NCBI GenBank assembly: GCA_003142955.1
Contig: PLOH01000094.1
Span: 1 to 37,784 of the forward strand
DNA: 37,784 nucleotides
Direction: 5' to 3'
Source: Opitutia bacterium
GTDB taxonomy: Bacteria; Verrucomicrobiota; Verrucomicrobiia; Opitutales; Opitutaceae
Shown here: in pieces, positions 16,318 to 24,846 of the stretch
Layout: every line of letters begins with the position of its first letter
How positions within the stretch are numbered: the first letter of the stretch is position 1
Program-made: the position numbers and the translations under genes
The notes under the pieces: generated by a model
Database searches by the model: none
Seen by the model: only the letters and a program-made list of their open reading frames with translations
Told to the model about the DNA's origin: nothing

Positions 16318-17175
16318 GTGAACGCCATCGAACTCGATCAGATTGGAAAGGTTTTCGTCCCTGACCTGTCCGGCGCACCATTCCATGCCCTGGCAGGAAT
16401 CAACCTCTGCATTGCCGAAGGTGAAGTCGTGGGTTTGCTGGGCCCGAATGGCTCCGGGAAGACCACCTTGCTTAAGATCATCCTGGGCCTGCTTGCGCCA
16501 ACCGCGGGGATCTGCCGGGTTTTTGGACGGCCGGGCAATTGCCCCGAGGTGCGCTGCTCGGTGGGTTATCTGCCGGAAGCGCCGGAGTTTTATCCCTATC
16601 TGACCGGAGTCGAACTCGTGCGTTTCTTTGCGCAGCTCGCGGGATTGGCCGGCGCAATCCGGGAAGAGCGCATCGGAGAGGCGATCGCGCGGGTGGGCAT
16701 GGAGCGAGCCTCGGCCCGGCGCGTGGGCACCTATTCGAGAGGGATGAAGCAACGCATCGGACTGGCGCAAGCTCTGGTGACGAATCCGAGACTGGTGATC
16801 CTCGACGAGCCCACGGCCAACCTCGATCTGGAAGGCGCGGCCGATATTGGAGAGATTATCCGTGGCATCCGGGCTCGCGGTGGAACCGTCTTGCTTAGTT
16901 CCCACCAGTTGGAGCAGGTCGAGGACCTTTGCACCCGGGTGCTATTCCTGAATCGCGGTCGTCTCGCCGGGTCGGGCACGATGGATGAATTCGCGCAGCC
17001 GGATCGTGAGAACACCCTTTTCGTGGCGTCGCTGACGGAGGCGGATCAAGCCGAATTGCGCGCCTGGCTGGCGTGCCGCGGGGCCCGTTTGCGGACCGGA
17101 GCGGTCGGGCGGCGGGGCAGGCTGAAGCGAGCGTACCTGGCTGCCGTGAGGGGTGGCCGGTCAGACGAGGCGTGA
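16318..17175 (+). CDS. ABC transporter ATP-binding protein
   Basis: A 285-aa nucleotide-binding subunit. Walker A is GPNGSGKTT near residue 42, the signature is YSRGMKQRIGLAQAL near 139, Walker B is LVILDEPTANLD near 160, and the switch His is in LLSSHQLEQVE. It belongs to the ABC-2/NatA-like exporter group with the usual C-terminal extension. It starts with GTG 9 bp after acyP, and its stop lies 5 bp before the permease ATG. The substrate is unknown; this group handles drugs, antibiotics, sodium and membrane or cell-surface components. Confidence 0.93.
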   Translation: MNAIELDQIGKVFVPDLSGAPFHALAGINLCIAEGEVVGLLGPNGSGKTTLLKIILGLLAPTAGICRVFGRPGNCPEVRCSVGYLPEAPEFYPYLTGVELVRFFAQLAGLAGAIREERIGEAIARVGMERASARRVGTYSRGMKQRIGLAQALVTNPRLVILDEPTANLDLEGAADIGEIIRGIRARGGTVLLSSHQLEQVEDLCTRVLFLNRGRLAGSGTMDEFAQPDRENTLFVASLTEADQAELRAWLACRGARLRTGAVGRRGRLKRAYLAAVRGGRSDEA

Positions 17176-17180
17176 TTCCC

Positions 17181-18017
17181 ATGAGCGCGAGCAGGTTGTC
17201 AGCCAACCGTCTGGCGGTGATCGCGGTGAACACCTTCCGCGAGTCGGTGCGCCAGAGGTTTTTCCTGCTTCTGTCTTTGGCGGCGCTCGCGCTGGGCATC
17301 GTCGCGTGGTGGCTTCGCGAGTGCAGTTCCGGCGCACTCCAGACAAAGTTTGTGCTCGACGCTGGTTTTGGCGCACTGGCGTTCTTCGGTGCGGTCGTGG
17401 CAATCGTGGCGACGGCGGAGTCGTTTTCCGGCGAGATTGAAAAGAAGACAATTATGGCGGTGCTGGCCAAGCCCGTGTGGCGGAGCGAATTCGTCCTGGG
17501 AAAGCTGGGTGGGATCCTGGGGTTGCTGCTGGTATTTTGCGCCGCGAGCACGGGGTTCCTGATGGTCCTGATCCTGTGGCAGCACATGGCAACGGGGAGT
17601 CTGCCGGCGGGAGAGTCGGCCGAGGTCGGGCACAGGGCGTTCGTCGCCATGATGGCCTGCGGTCTGGTCCAGTGGCTTCGGTGCAGTGTTCTCGCCGCGC
17701 TGACTCTGCTGGTGGCAACCTATGCCCGAAGCAGTCTCCTCGCCGTGACTGCTGGATTCGCGGCGCTCGTCGCCTGCAGCCTGCGATCCCTGGCGTGCGA
17801 CGCTTTTCGGGTGACCGGTCCGGGGTGGGCGAGGGGAGGTGCTGAGATAGTCGGCGTGTTGGTCCCGGACTTTGAACTCTACGACGTGGCCGACCGGGTC
17901 GCCAGCGGTGGCGTTCTTTCGCCGGGCTACCTCGCCGGAATCACACTCTACACGGCGCTCTACGTCGGATTGTTCGCCGCGCTGGCGGTTTTTTGTTTTC
18001 GCCGTCGTGAGCTTTAG
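17181..18017 (+). CDS. ABC-2-type transporter permease
   Basis: A 278-aa integral membrane protein with about six hydrophobic segments, including RFFLLLSLAALALGIVAWWL, GFGALAFFGAVVAIVATA, LLLVFCAASTGFLMVLIL, LAALTLLVATYA and a last helix GITLYTALYVGLFAALAVF. The segment ESFSGEIEKKTIMAVLAKPV after the second helix is the conserved coupling region of ABC-2 permeases. An ATG at 17181, with GAGG 11 bases upstream, is preferred; a GTG at 17172 overlapping the ATPase stop is also possible. It pairs with the preceding ATPase. Confidence 0.88.
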   Translation: MSASRLSANRLAVIAVNTFRESVRQRFFLLLSLAALALGIVAWWLRECSSGALQTKFVLDAGFGALAFFGAVVAIVATAESFSGEIEKKTIMAVLAKPVWRSEFVLGKLGGILGLLLVFCAASTGFLMVLILWQHMATGSLPAGESAEVGHRAFVAMMACGLVQWLRCSVLAALTLLVATYARSSLLAVTAGFAALVACSLRSLACDAFRVTGPGWARGGAEIVGVLVPDFELYDVADRVASGGVLSPGYLAGITLYTALYVGLFAALAVFCFRRREL

Positions 18018-18768
18018 CCGCAGAGCTGCCGTGGTCGTTGTTGCCGGACTGGCCATCGCGGGGGTTGGGCTGTCGCCATTGCGGGAGTCGGTGCGGAAGG
18101 CCGGGGCCATGCGCGAGCGGGCGGCCGGGGCTGGCGAACCCCGGCTCGCTGCCGCGCGTTTGCTCAACGTGGCGATTCCCGGAGGACTTCGCGCCCTGGT
18201 GGCCGACGCGTTGTGGTTGAAGGTTTATGTTGCGTGGGCCGCGCGCGATCAGCCGCGGACTGAGAGGTTGATCCGCCTGGTCAGCATGGTGGACGATCGC
18301 CCGTTGGAATACTGGATCAATGGAGCCCGGATCATCGCATCTGATATTGCGGAGTGGAGGCTCTCCTCGACTGAAGCAGGCGCGGTGCCTGCCGAGGTCC
18401 GACGGCAGATCGTGGAGGAACAGGCTCGGGCAGCATTGGGGCACTTGGCGGCGGCGGGAGCCTGCCATCCGGACAGGGCGGCAATCTGGGTGGAGATGGG
18501 AAACATTCAGCTATATCGGCGCCGGGATTTGGCTCGTGCCGCCGAATGCTACCGGCAGGCCGCGGAATCGCCGGATGCGCCTTTCTTTGCGGCACGGATT
18601 TACGCGGAACTCCTGCAGCGGCTCGGGCGCGATCACGAGGCCTATGCCTGGCTGTGCCGGGTTCACCCAACCCTGCCTGCCAATGACCAGGCGGCGATGT
18701 CCGGTCTCGTCTTGAGACGGATCCGCGAGCTGGAAAAACGATTGGATTTATCCCCACAAGAGCAGTAA
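18007..18768 (+). CDS. Membrane-anchored TPR-like protein
   Basis: A 253-aa protein with one N-terminal membrane helix (AAVVVVAGLAIAGVGLSPL) and a helical remainder with tetratricopeptide-like spacing, for example WVEMGNIQLYRRRDLARAAECYRQAAESP and AARIYAELLQRLGRDHEAYAW, read as two separate stretches. The segment GGLRALVADALWLKVYVAWA with DRPLEYWINGARIIASDIAEW also occurs, as far as I recall, in proteins beside ABC-2 transporters in Verrucomicrobia. The GTG at 18007 overlaps the permease end by 11 bp; an earlier start would put coding antisense-like sequence inside the permease. It probably works with the transporter at the membrane. Confidence 0.72.
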   Translation: MSFSRRAAVVVVAGLAIAGVGLSPLRESVRKAGAMRERAAGAGEPRLAAARLLNVAIPGGLRALVADALWLKVYVAWAARDQPRTERLIRLVSMVDDRPLEYWINGARIIASDIAEWRLSSTEAGAVPAEVRRQIVEEQARAALGHLAAAGACHPDRAAIWVEMGNIQLYRRRDLARAAECYRQAAESPDAPFFAARIYAELLQRLGRDHEAYAWLCRVHPTLPANDQAAMSGLVLRRIRELEKRLDLSPQEQ

Positions 18769-18814
18769 ATGCCAGAGCCGGATCCCCTGTTCAGGGCAAA
18801 TATGCGAGGATAAT

Positions 18815-18842
18815 TTGACTAAAGGGCCGGGGTTACTAATTC
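18815..18842 (+). promoter_or_regulatory. Candidate promoter of the cys operon
   Basis: TTGACT (18815-18820) and TAATTC (18837-18842) are separated by 16 bases, 31 bases before the cysC ATG. The region down to the start codon is AT-rich and repeats the word ACTAA several times, which could be a regulator site. Confidence 0.45.
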
Positions 18843-18872
18843 ATTAACTAACTTGAGCAGAATACTAAACTA

Positions 18873-19487
18873 ATGACCGAACTGTCCTCTGAGATTCACC
18901 CAATATTCGACGTGGTTCTCCCCCGCGCCGAAAAAGAAAAAAAACTGCAGCAGCACGCGCGGGCGGTCTGGCTTTTCGGGCTTTCCGGATCTGGGAAGAG
19001 CACCTTGGCCGTCGGATTGGAACGGCGTCTTTTCGCCGAGGGTTTCACGACTCATCTGCTCGACGGGGACAACGTGCGCGCTGGACTAAACCGGGATTTG
19101 GGATTTGCCGCGGCCGAGCGCGCCGAGAACATCCGCCGGGTTGCCGAGGTGGCGAAGCTGTTCGTGCAGGCAGGGATCATCCCAATCGTGGCTTTCATCA
19201 CTCCGCTGCGCGAACTGCGCGAACTTGCCCGCACCATCATCGGGACAGACGACCTGATTGAGGTGTATGTCGAGGCATCAATCGAGAATTGCGCCCGGCG
19301 CGACCCGAAAGGCCTCTACGCCAGGGCCGGCGGAGGCCGCATTCAGGACTTCACTGGCTTCACGGCCCCGTTTGAGCTGCCGGAGCCGGCGGGGCTGGTG
19401 GTCAATACCGACAACGAGCCGGTTGCTCATTCGGTCGAGCGGCTCCATCAATTCGTCCTGCCTCGGCTGGAACGTTCCCCCCGGTAA
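18873..19487 (+). CDS. cysC: Adenylyl-sulfate (APS) kinase
   Basis: A 204-aa kinase that phosphorylates APS to PAPS. The P-loop is GLSGSGKST at 36-44, and LLDGDNVRAGLNRDLGF is the APS-binding signature. AERAENIRRVAEVAKLF and the IVAFITPLRELRELAR segment (usually FISPFRxxR) follow, with DPKGLYARAGGGRIQDFTG as the lid. It is free-standing and precedes cysD and cysN, whereas many bacteria carry cysC fused to cysN. Its presence means that PAPS, not only APS, is made. Confidence 0.95.
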   Translation: MTELSSEIHPIFDVVLPRAEKEKKLQQHARAVWLFGLSGSGKSTLAVGLERRLFAEGFTTHLLDGDNVRAGLNRDLGFAAAERAENIRRVAEVAKLFVQAGIIPIVAFITPLRELRELARTIIGTDDLIEVYVEASIENCARRDPKGLYARAGGGRIQDFTGFTAPFELPEPAGLVVNTDNEPVAHSVERLHQFVLPRLERSPR

Positions 19488-19532
19488 CCGGCCGGACCGC
19501 TCCACCGTCCCGCTCTCCCCAACGAAATCGGC

Positions 19533-20438
19533 ATGAGTTCCTATAACCTCACGCATCTGGCCCAACTCGAAAATGAAGCCGTCTTTGTCATGCGCGAGGT
19601 CGCGGCGCAATTCGAACGACCGGTGCTGCTGTTTTCCGGCGGCAAGGATTCCCTGGTGATGGTCCGCCTCGCGCAGAAGGCGTTCTGGCCCGCCCGGTTT
19701 CCTTTCCCGCTGCTGCACGTGGATACCGGCCACAATTTCCCGGAGACGATCGCCTTCCGCGATGCGCTGGTGAGTCAGACCGGCGCGCGGCTGATCGTGC
19801 GGACGGTCGAGGACTCCATCAAGGCCGGCCGGGTCGTCGAGGAGCCGGGCGCCAATCCGAGCCGCAACGCCTTGCAGACGGTGACGCTGCTGGACGCCAT
19901 CGAGGAATTCAAATTCGACGCGGCGCTCGGCGGCGCCCGCCGCGACGAAGAAAAAGCCCGGGCCAAGGAACGTTTTTTTTCCCACCGCGACGAGTTTGGC
20001 CAGTGGGATCCCAAGAACCAGCGCCCCGAACTCTGGAATCTGTTCAACGGACGCAAGCACCCGGGTGAGCATTTCCGGATTTTTCCGCTCAGCAACTGGA
20101 CCGAGATGGATGTGTGGCAATACATCGCCCAGGAAAAGATCGCGATCCCTTCAATCTACTTCGGTCACTCGCGGCAGGTGGTCCGGCGGGATGGCGTCCT
20201 CCTCGCCCAGTCGCCGCATCTCACCTTGCTGAACGGCGAGCACTATGAAACGCGCCGGATCCGGTTCCGGACCGTCGGGGACATGACCTGCACGGGAGCC
20301 GTCGAATCGGACGCGGCCACACTGGCGCAGATTATCCAGGAGGTGGCGGCGGCGAGGCAGACCGAGCGCGGTACGCGCACGGACGACCGGCGGTCGGATA
20401 CCGCCATGGAAGACCGGAAAAAGACCGGATATTTCTGA
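19533..20438 (+). CDS. cysD: Sulfate adenylyltransferase subunit 2
   Basis: A 301-aa catalytic subunit of ATP sulfurylase, which makes APS from sulfate and ATP with CysN GTPase activity driving the reaction. The PP-loop is SGGKDS at about 35-40, followed by LLHVDTGHNFPETIAFRDAL. AALGGARRDEEKARAKERFF and the WTEMDVWQYIAQEKIAIPSI segment are strongly conserved, and the protein ends in the typical TGYF. It is 45 bp after cysC and 6 bp before cysN. Confidence 0.97.
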   Translation: MSSYNLTHLAQLENEAVFVMREVAAQFERPVLLFSGGKDSLVMVRLAQKAFWPARFPFPLLHVDTGHNFPETIAFRDALVSQTGARLIVRTVEDSIKAGRVVEEPGANPSRNALQTVTLLDAIEEFKFDAALGGARRDEEKARAKERFFSHRDEFGQWDPKNQRPELWNLFNGRKHPGEHFRIFPLSNWTEMDVWQYIAQEKIAIPSIYFGHSRQVVRRDGVLLAQSPHLTLLNGEHYETRRIRFRTVGDMTCTGAVESDAATLAQIIQEVAAARQTERGTRTDDRRSDTAMEDRKKTGYF

Positions 20439-20444
20439 TCCCGC

Positions 20445-21782
20445 ATGCCCTCTCGAACCATGTCATCCGACAGCAGTCATCACCCGATGGATCTTCTGCG
20501 CCTCACGACGGCGGGGAGTGTCGACGACGGCAAGAGCACCCTGATCGGCCGGCTCCTTTATGACTCGAAGGCAATTTTCGAAGACCAGCTGGCCGCGCTG
20601 GAGCGCGCGACCGAGCAGCGCGGGGAAGAGCATCTCAACCTCGCTTTGCTGACCGATGGTTTGCGGGCGGAGCGCGAGCAAGGCATCACGATTGATGTCG
20701 CCTACCGGTATTTTGCCACGCCAAGGCGCAAGTTCATCATCGCCGACACGCCGGGGCATATCCAGTACACGCGCAACATGGTGACCGGGGCCTCGACGGC
20801 GAACCTGGCCATCGTGCTGGTGGATGCCCGCACGGGCATCGTGGAGCAGACCCGGCGGCACGCGTTCATCGCCTCGCTGTTGCGGATCCCCCACCTGATC
20901 CTCGCCGTGAACAAGATGGACCTGGTCGATTATCGGGAAGAGGTCTGCAACGACATCGCGGAACAGTTCTCGGAATTCGCCTCGCGACTCGAAATTCCCG
21001 ACATCAAGTTTCTTCCGATCAGCGCGCTGCGCGGCGATAACGTGGTGGAGCGATCAACGCGCATGCCCTGGTTCCGGGGCAGCACGTTGCTGCATGAGCT
21101 CGAGACGGTTTACATCGGCAGCGATGCCAATCACGTGGATCCGCGTTTCCCGGTGCAATGGGTGATCCGGCCGAACTCGGATGAACACCACGACTTCCGC
21201 GGGCTCGCGGGCCGCATCGCCGGGGGAGTGTTCAAACCGGGCGACGACGTGGTGGCGCTGCCTTCGGGATTCACCACGCGGGTGTCGCAACTTTTCAGTT
21301 TGGGCACCCCTACGGCCGAAGCCTTCTCGCCGATGTCGGCGGTGATGACGCTGGAAGACGACATCGACATCAGTCGCGGCGACATGATTGCCAAACCCGC
21401 CAATCTGCCCCGGGTCAGCCAGGACATCGAGGTCATGGCCTGCTGGTTTTCCGACAAGAAGCTGACCCCGAACGGCCGCTATGTCGTGCGCCACACGACC
21501 CGCGAAGTTCGCGCCGTCGTCAAGGAGGTTCGCTACAAAATCAATATCAACAGCCTCCACCGGCTGGAGCACGATCGGGAAATCGGCATGAACGACATCG
21601 GGCGGCTGCGCTTGCGCACCATGGCGCCGCTGTGCTTCGACAGCTACAAGCGCAATCGATCCACCGGAAGCCTAATCCTGATTGACGGGTTCACGAACCG
21701 GACGGTGGCGGCCGGAATGATCCTCGATGCCGACGGTCAATCCGCGCCGCCCGAGGCCTTCGCCGACATGGGAGGGCTCTGA
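20445..21782 (+). CDS. cysN: Sulfate adenylyltransferase subunit 1 (GTPase)
   Basis: A 445-aa EF-Tu-like GTPase subunit of ATP sulfurylase. G1 is AGSVDDGKST near residue 24, G3 is DTPGH near 102 and G4 is NKMD near 156. The signature LIGRLLYDSKAIFEDQLAAL and the later beta-barrel domains (VQWVIRPNSDEHHDFRGLAG, DISRGDMIAKPANLPRVSQD) are present. It lacks a C-terminal APS-kinase domain, consistent with the separate cysC upstream. ATGs at 20445 and 20460 are both possible; neither has a good Shine-Dalgarno. Confidence 0.96.
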   Translation: MPSRTMSSDSSHHPMDLLRLTTAGSVDDGKSTLIGRLLYDSKAIFEDQLAALERATEQRGEEHLNLALLTDGLRAEREQGITIDVAYRYFATPRRKFIIADTPGHIQYTRNMVTGASTANLAIVLVDARTGIVEQTRRHAFIASLLRIPHLILAVNKMDLVDYREEVCNDIAEQFSEFASRLEIPDIKFLPISALRGDNVVERSTRMPWFRGSTLLHELETVYIGSDANHVDPRFPVQWVIRPNSDEHHDFRGLAGRIAGGVFKPGDDVVALPSGFTTRVSQLFSLGTPTAEAFSPMSAVMTLEDDIDISRGDMIAKPANLPRVSQDIEVMACWFSDKKLTPNGRYVVRHTTREVRAVVKEVRYKININSLHRLEHDREIGMNDIGRLRLRTMAPLCFDSYKRNRSTGSLILIDGFTNRTVAAGMILDADGQSAPPEAFADMGGL

Positions 21783-21788
21783 TCCCGC

Positions 21789-22727
21789 TTGTCCCGGCTC
21801 CCACACCCGCTCATTTTGCGCGCCGTGTCCAACGCCCGGGAAACCCAGTGGAGGATTTGGGCTGCCGCCATGCGGCCACGGACGCTGCCGGCGGCGGTGG
21901 CGCCGGTGATCGTCGGATCGGCGCTGGCCTGGCGGGTCGGAGCCTTCAGCGCGGCGGCGGCCCTCCTGTGCCTGGCCTTTGCCCTGCTCGTGCAGATCGG
22001 CGCTAATTTCGCCAACGACTACTATGATTTTGTGCACGGGGCCGACACCCAGGAGCGGGTGGGGCCGGTCCGCGCGGTCGCCGCGGGCCTGGTGTCGCCG
22101 GCCGCGATGAAGCGCGCGATGGCGCTCGCCTTCGGCCTGGCTTTCGTCACCGGCCTGGCGCTCATTGGCTGGGGCGGCTGGTGGTTGGTGGCGATCGGCG
22201 TCGCCAGCATCGCCAGCGCCATTGCGTATACCGGCGGACCGTATCCGCTCGGCTATCACGGCCTCGGCGATGTCTTTGTTTTCCTCTTCTTCGGCCTGGT
22301 CGCGGTGGGGGCCACGTTTGGCGTGCAGGCGGGACACCTCACGGTCGCCGCGCTGCTGGCGGGCGCCGCCGTGGGCGCGCTCGCGACCAACATCCTGCTG
22401 GTGAATAATTATCGCGATGCGGTGACGGACGCGAAAGCCGGGAAACGCACAGTGGTCGTGCGCTTTGGAAAACGTCACGCCCTCGGCCAGTTCGCCGCGG
22501 CGCATGTCGTCGCTGCGGCCACCCCGCTGGCGCTCGCCGTGCTCGGCTTGATCCGCCTCGAAGTGGCGCTGGCCGTCGCCGGGATCGCGACCGTTTTCGG
22601 CTTCGTTCTCAGCCGGGCCTTGCGCGCGGCCGCGAGTCCGGCCGAATGCGTGGGATTGCTCGGGAAAAGCAGCGGGTACCTCAGCGCCTACGCGCTCCTG
22701 TTGTCGGGCGCGATTGTGGCCGGGTAG
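21789..22727 (+). CDS. menA: UbiA-family prenyltransferase, MenA-like
   Basis: A 312-aa membrane protein, predicted to attach a polyprenyl chain to 1,4-dihydroxy-2-naphthoate in menaquinone synthesis. It has the N-terminal motif MRPRTLPAAVAPVIVGSALA, the first Asp-rich motif NFANDYYDFVHGAD near residue 75, and the second NNYRDAVTDAKAGKRT near 205, with 8-9 hydrophobic helices. This combination is closer to MenA than to UbiA. A TTG at 21789 with GGAGGG 12 bases upstream is chosen; GTG at 21825 and ATG at 21870 are alternatives. It begins 6 bp after cysN, so it may be cotranscribed with the sulfur genes. Confidence 0.87.
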   Translation: MSRLPHPLILRAVSNARETQWRIWAAAMRPRTLPAAVAPVIVGSALAWRVGAFSAAAALLCLAFALLVQIGANFANDYYDFVHGADTQERVGPVRAVAAGLVSPAAMKRAMALAFGLAFVTGLALIGWGGWWLVAIGVASIASAIAYTGGPYPLGYHGLGDVFVFLFFGLVAVGATFGVQAGHLTVAALLAGAAVGALATNILLVNNYRDAVTDAKAGKRTVVVRFGKRHALGQFAAAHVVAAATPLALAVLGLIRLEVALAVAGIATVFGFVLSRALRAAASPAECVGLLGKSSGYLSAYALLLSGAIVAG

Positions 22728-23394
22728 GAACCGGTCGAATTGGCCCGACGGATCCGCTGCTCAACCGGGCTCAGGCAGACCGTTCGATTTGAACTGGGTG
22801 AGCATCATTTCGGAATCGCTCGTGGCACGTCAACCGGAGCGGCATCCGCAGATGGCACAGATTTGCGCAGAGTGAAGATGAGGCGTTTGTATTGCAGCGA
22901 CGGAGCTCCTGCAGCTCGGCCCCAACAATCGGGCAGGTCTGAGCCGGCATCGAGGCAAGCCCAATTGCTGGCAATTCTCCTCGTGTGTTCGCGAACCGAT
23001 TGGTAGGCGGGTGTAGGAAGCCCGCTTGCGGGCGATCATCGGTCGCAAGCGACCTTCCTACTGCATGATCCCAGCTGAGGATCTCTGACCTCCGCAGACC
23101 GTGCAGGTTCGGGCAGAGGGTTGTCCCAATCTGCGTCCATCTGCGAAATCTGCGGATGATTCCTCGTCGATTGATTCATTGTCCAGCTTCCGTCAGGTAG
23201 CCGAACGTCCCGATCCGACGAGATTAATTTTCCCTCCTCCGCCAGCGAGGCTCTACCCATTTCTCCCACCCGCGGTTTTGGACACCCATGCGCCGACTGC
23301 CGCGTGGGGTCGGCGCCCCGCGCCGGCCAATTGGCCCTGATGGAATGGTTCGCCGACGAGCGGCGACCCTACGTTAACTGCATCTTCCCGCGCT
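22728..23394. other. Gene-free stretch with palindromic repeats
   Basis: No credible gene is seen between menA and trxA. The stretch holds the cloverleaf repeat at 23013-23061 (listed separately), the near-repeat words GCATCCGCAGATGGCACAGA and CAATCTGCGTCCATCTGCG, the perfect palindrome GGCCAATTGGCC near 23325, and a hairpin TCGCCG (23350-23355)/CGGCGA (23361-23366) just past the trxA stop, which lacks a T-run. Confidence 0.6.
23013..23061. repeat. Three-way-junction palindromic repeat
   Basis: The outer arms GTAGGAAG (23013-23020) and CTTCCTAC (23054-23061) enclose two perfect hairpins, GCCCGC/GCGGGC (23020-23033) and GGTCGC/GCGACC (23041-23054), joined by GATCATC. The whole can fold as a small cloverleaf in single-stranded DNA or RNA, like REP/BIME-type elements. 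Confidence 0.75.
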
Positions 23395-23721
23395 TCAGAG
23401 CTTGGCGGACACCTTGCTCTTCAACGCGGCCTTGTCCATCATGCCCACGTATTGCTCGGCCAGCTGGCCGCCCTTGAAAAGCAGGAGGGTGGGGATGGCC
23501 CGGATGCCATACTGGGCGGCGATATCGCTGTTGTCGTCGACGTTGACCTTCCGGATGGTGAGCTTGCCGTCCAGCTCCGTCGCCAGTTCTTCGAGGATGG
23601 GCGCGATCATCTTGCAGGGGCCGCACCAGGGGGCCCAGAAATCGACGAGCACGGGAGTCGTGGCGGTGGCAATCGCGTCTTTGAACGTGGCGCTGGTCAG
23701 GGGGGAGATTTTGTCGGACAT
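23395..23721 (-). CDS. trxA: Thioredoxin
   Basis: A 108-aa cytoplasmic dithiol-disulfide oxidoreductase. The active site is WAPWCGPCKMIAP with Cys33 and Cys36. The conserved cis-Pro lies in IRAIPTLLLFKGG, and VLVDFWA and KVNVDDN are standard fold elements. Length is typical for TrxA. It is the last gene of a minus-strand run, 48 bp after an 85-aa gene, and may be transcribed both with that run and alone. Confidence 0.96.
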   Translation of the reverse strand: MSDKISPLTSATFKDAIATATTPVLVDFWAPWCGPCKMIAPILEELATELDGKLTIRKVNVDDNSDIAAQYGIRAIPTLLLFKGGQLAEQYVGMMDKAALKSKVSAKL

Positions 23722-23769
23722 GATAGTTACTGTTTGCGAGACCGCCGGAGTGTCAAGAAAGGGGAAGGA

Positions 23770-24027
23770 TTAACGGGGCGTCGACCGGTGGATAATCTCG
23801 GACAATTCCTTCGGCTCGACGCCCTCGAGCGGTTTGCCCCGCTGTTTCAGCTCCTCGAACGTCTTCACGATCGTCTCGGTCATCCGTTCATGGGTTTCAG
23901 CCGAGCCGCCGAGGATGATGAATTTCTCCCCCGTCGTGAGGCGCTTGTGGCCGTCCTGATTGTCCAATCCCACGCCAAACAAGGCGGCTTGCTTCGGTCC
24001 CCGCTTCCGTTTTCTCGCTGGTTTCAC
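23770..24027 (-). CDS. Small hypothetical protein, 85 aa
   Basis: No family is recognised. The protein has a basic N-terminus (MKPARKRKRGPKQAALFGVG), a central LTTGEKFIILGGSAETHERM and a charged helical C-half (ETIVKTFEELKQRGKPLEGV). There is no signal peptide or membrane segment. It starts with GTG, and the scpA stop overlaps it as GTGA (24024-24027), which argues for coupled translation and against a spurious frame. The basic tail could bind nucleic acid, and the coupling to scpA raises the possibility of a chromosome-related role; both are inference. Confidence 0.68.
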   Translation of the reverse strand: MKPARKRKRGPKQAALFGVGLDNQDGHKRLTTGEKFIILGGSAETHERMTETIVKTFEELKQRGKPLEGVEPKELSEIIHRSTPR

Positions 24028-24812
24028 ACCGTCAGATTGGGAGGAGCGATCGGTGATTCAAGATTGTTCTCGGTCACCGCCTCGCACAAAATGTCGGCAA
24101 AGGCTTCATCCTGGCGCACGCGCAAGCGTCGCAGGCGCGTGAGCTCCAGCACCGCCAGGAACGTCGCCACGAGCAGGCGCAGGCTGACCGCCGTGGTGAA
24201 CAGCTCGGAGAAGGCGAACCGCGGCTGCGTCTGCATCCGGGAGAGCAGCATCTCCATCTGGTCGGCCACGGTGACATGCTCATCGTGAATTTCCCCGATC
24301 ACCAGTTTCTCGGCGAGCCGCCGCAACACCACGTTGAAGGTGTTCCACAGCTCGATCCGGTCTCCATGCTGCAGCGGCCGCTCCCCCCGGGGCGAAAGCA
24401 AGGAAACATAACGGGCAATCATGTCCTGCTGTTCGACCGCGAGTTCGCCCAGCCGGGCCGCGGCCTCCTTGAATTTCCGATACTGGATCAACTGGTGGAC
24501 CAGTTCCCAGCGTGGATCCATCTCCTCCTCCTCGCCCGCGTTGGGATCGACCGCCTGCAGATCTTTCGGGAGCAACATGCGGCTCTTGATCTCCATCAAG
24601 GTCGCGGCCATCACGAAGAATTCCCCCGCCAGCTCCAGATCGAGTTCCTGCATGGCGAAGATCACCTCGAGGTATTGCCGCGTGACCTGTTCGATCGGAA
24701 TGTCGTAGATATCGAGCTCGTTCTTTCTGATCAGGAACAGGAGCAGGTCCAGCGGGCCTTCAAAGGCCTGCAGCTTGATACGATAATCGGCGTCGAGAAC
24801 CACGCGGGGCAT
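24024..24812 (-). CDS. scpA: Segregation and condensation protein A
   Basis: A 262-aa kleisin that bridges the SMC heads in the SMC-ScpA-ScpB condensin. The N-terminal signature YRIKLQAFEGPLDLLLFLI and RKNELDIYDIPIEQVTRQYL is diagnostic, followed by LAGEFFVMAATLMEIKSRML. The C-terminal winged-helix region ends in a segment with RVRQDEAFADILCE. The ATG at 24812 is chosen because it places the signature at residue 10; an in-frame start at 24875 would overlap the preceding gene. No scpB or smc is visible in the window. Confidence 0.93.
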   Translation of the reverse strand: MPRVVLDADYRIKLQAFEGPLDLLLFLIRKNELDIYDIPIEQVTRQYLEVIFAMQELDLELAGEFFVMAATLMEIKSRMLLPKDLQAVDPNAGEEEEMDPRWELVHQLIQYRKFKEAAARLGELAVEQQDMIARYVSLLSPRGERPLQHGDRIELWNTFNVVLRRLAEKLVIGEIHDEHVTVADQMEMLLSRMQTQPRFAFSELFTTAVSLRLLVATFLAVLELTRLRRLRVRQDEAFADILCEAVTENNLESPIAPPNLTV

Positions 24813-24846
24813 CGTTGGTGCCCGCAGTCGGGCCGCAACGGAAAAA

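Noticed and set aside
16024-18768. Antibiotic-resistance or biosynthetic cluster
   Set aside because: There are no biosynthetic genes nearby, and the ABC-2 pair alone does not indicate a resistance cluster.
23350-23366. Terminator for trxA
   Set aside because: The hairpin is perfect but no T-run follows on the minus strand, so an intrinsic terminator is not supported.
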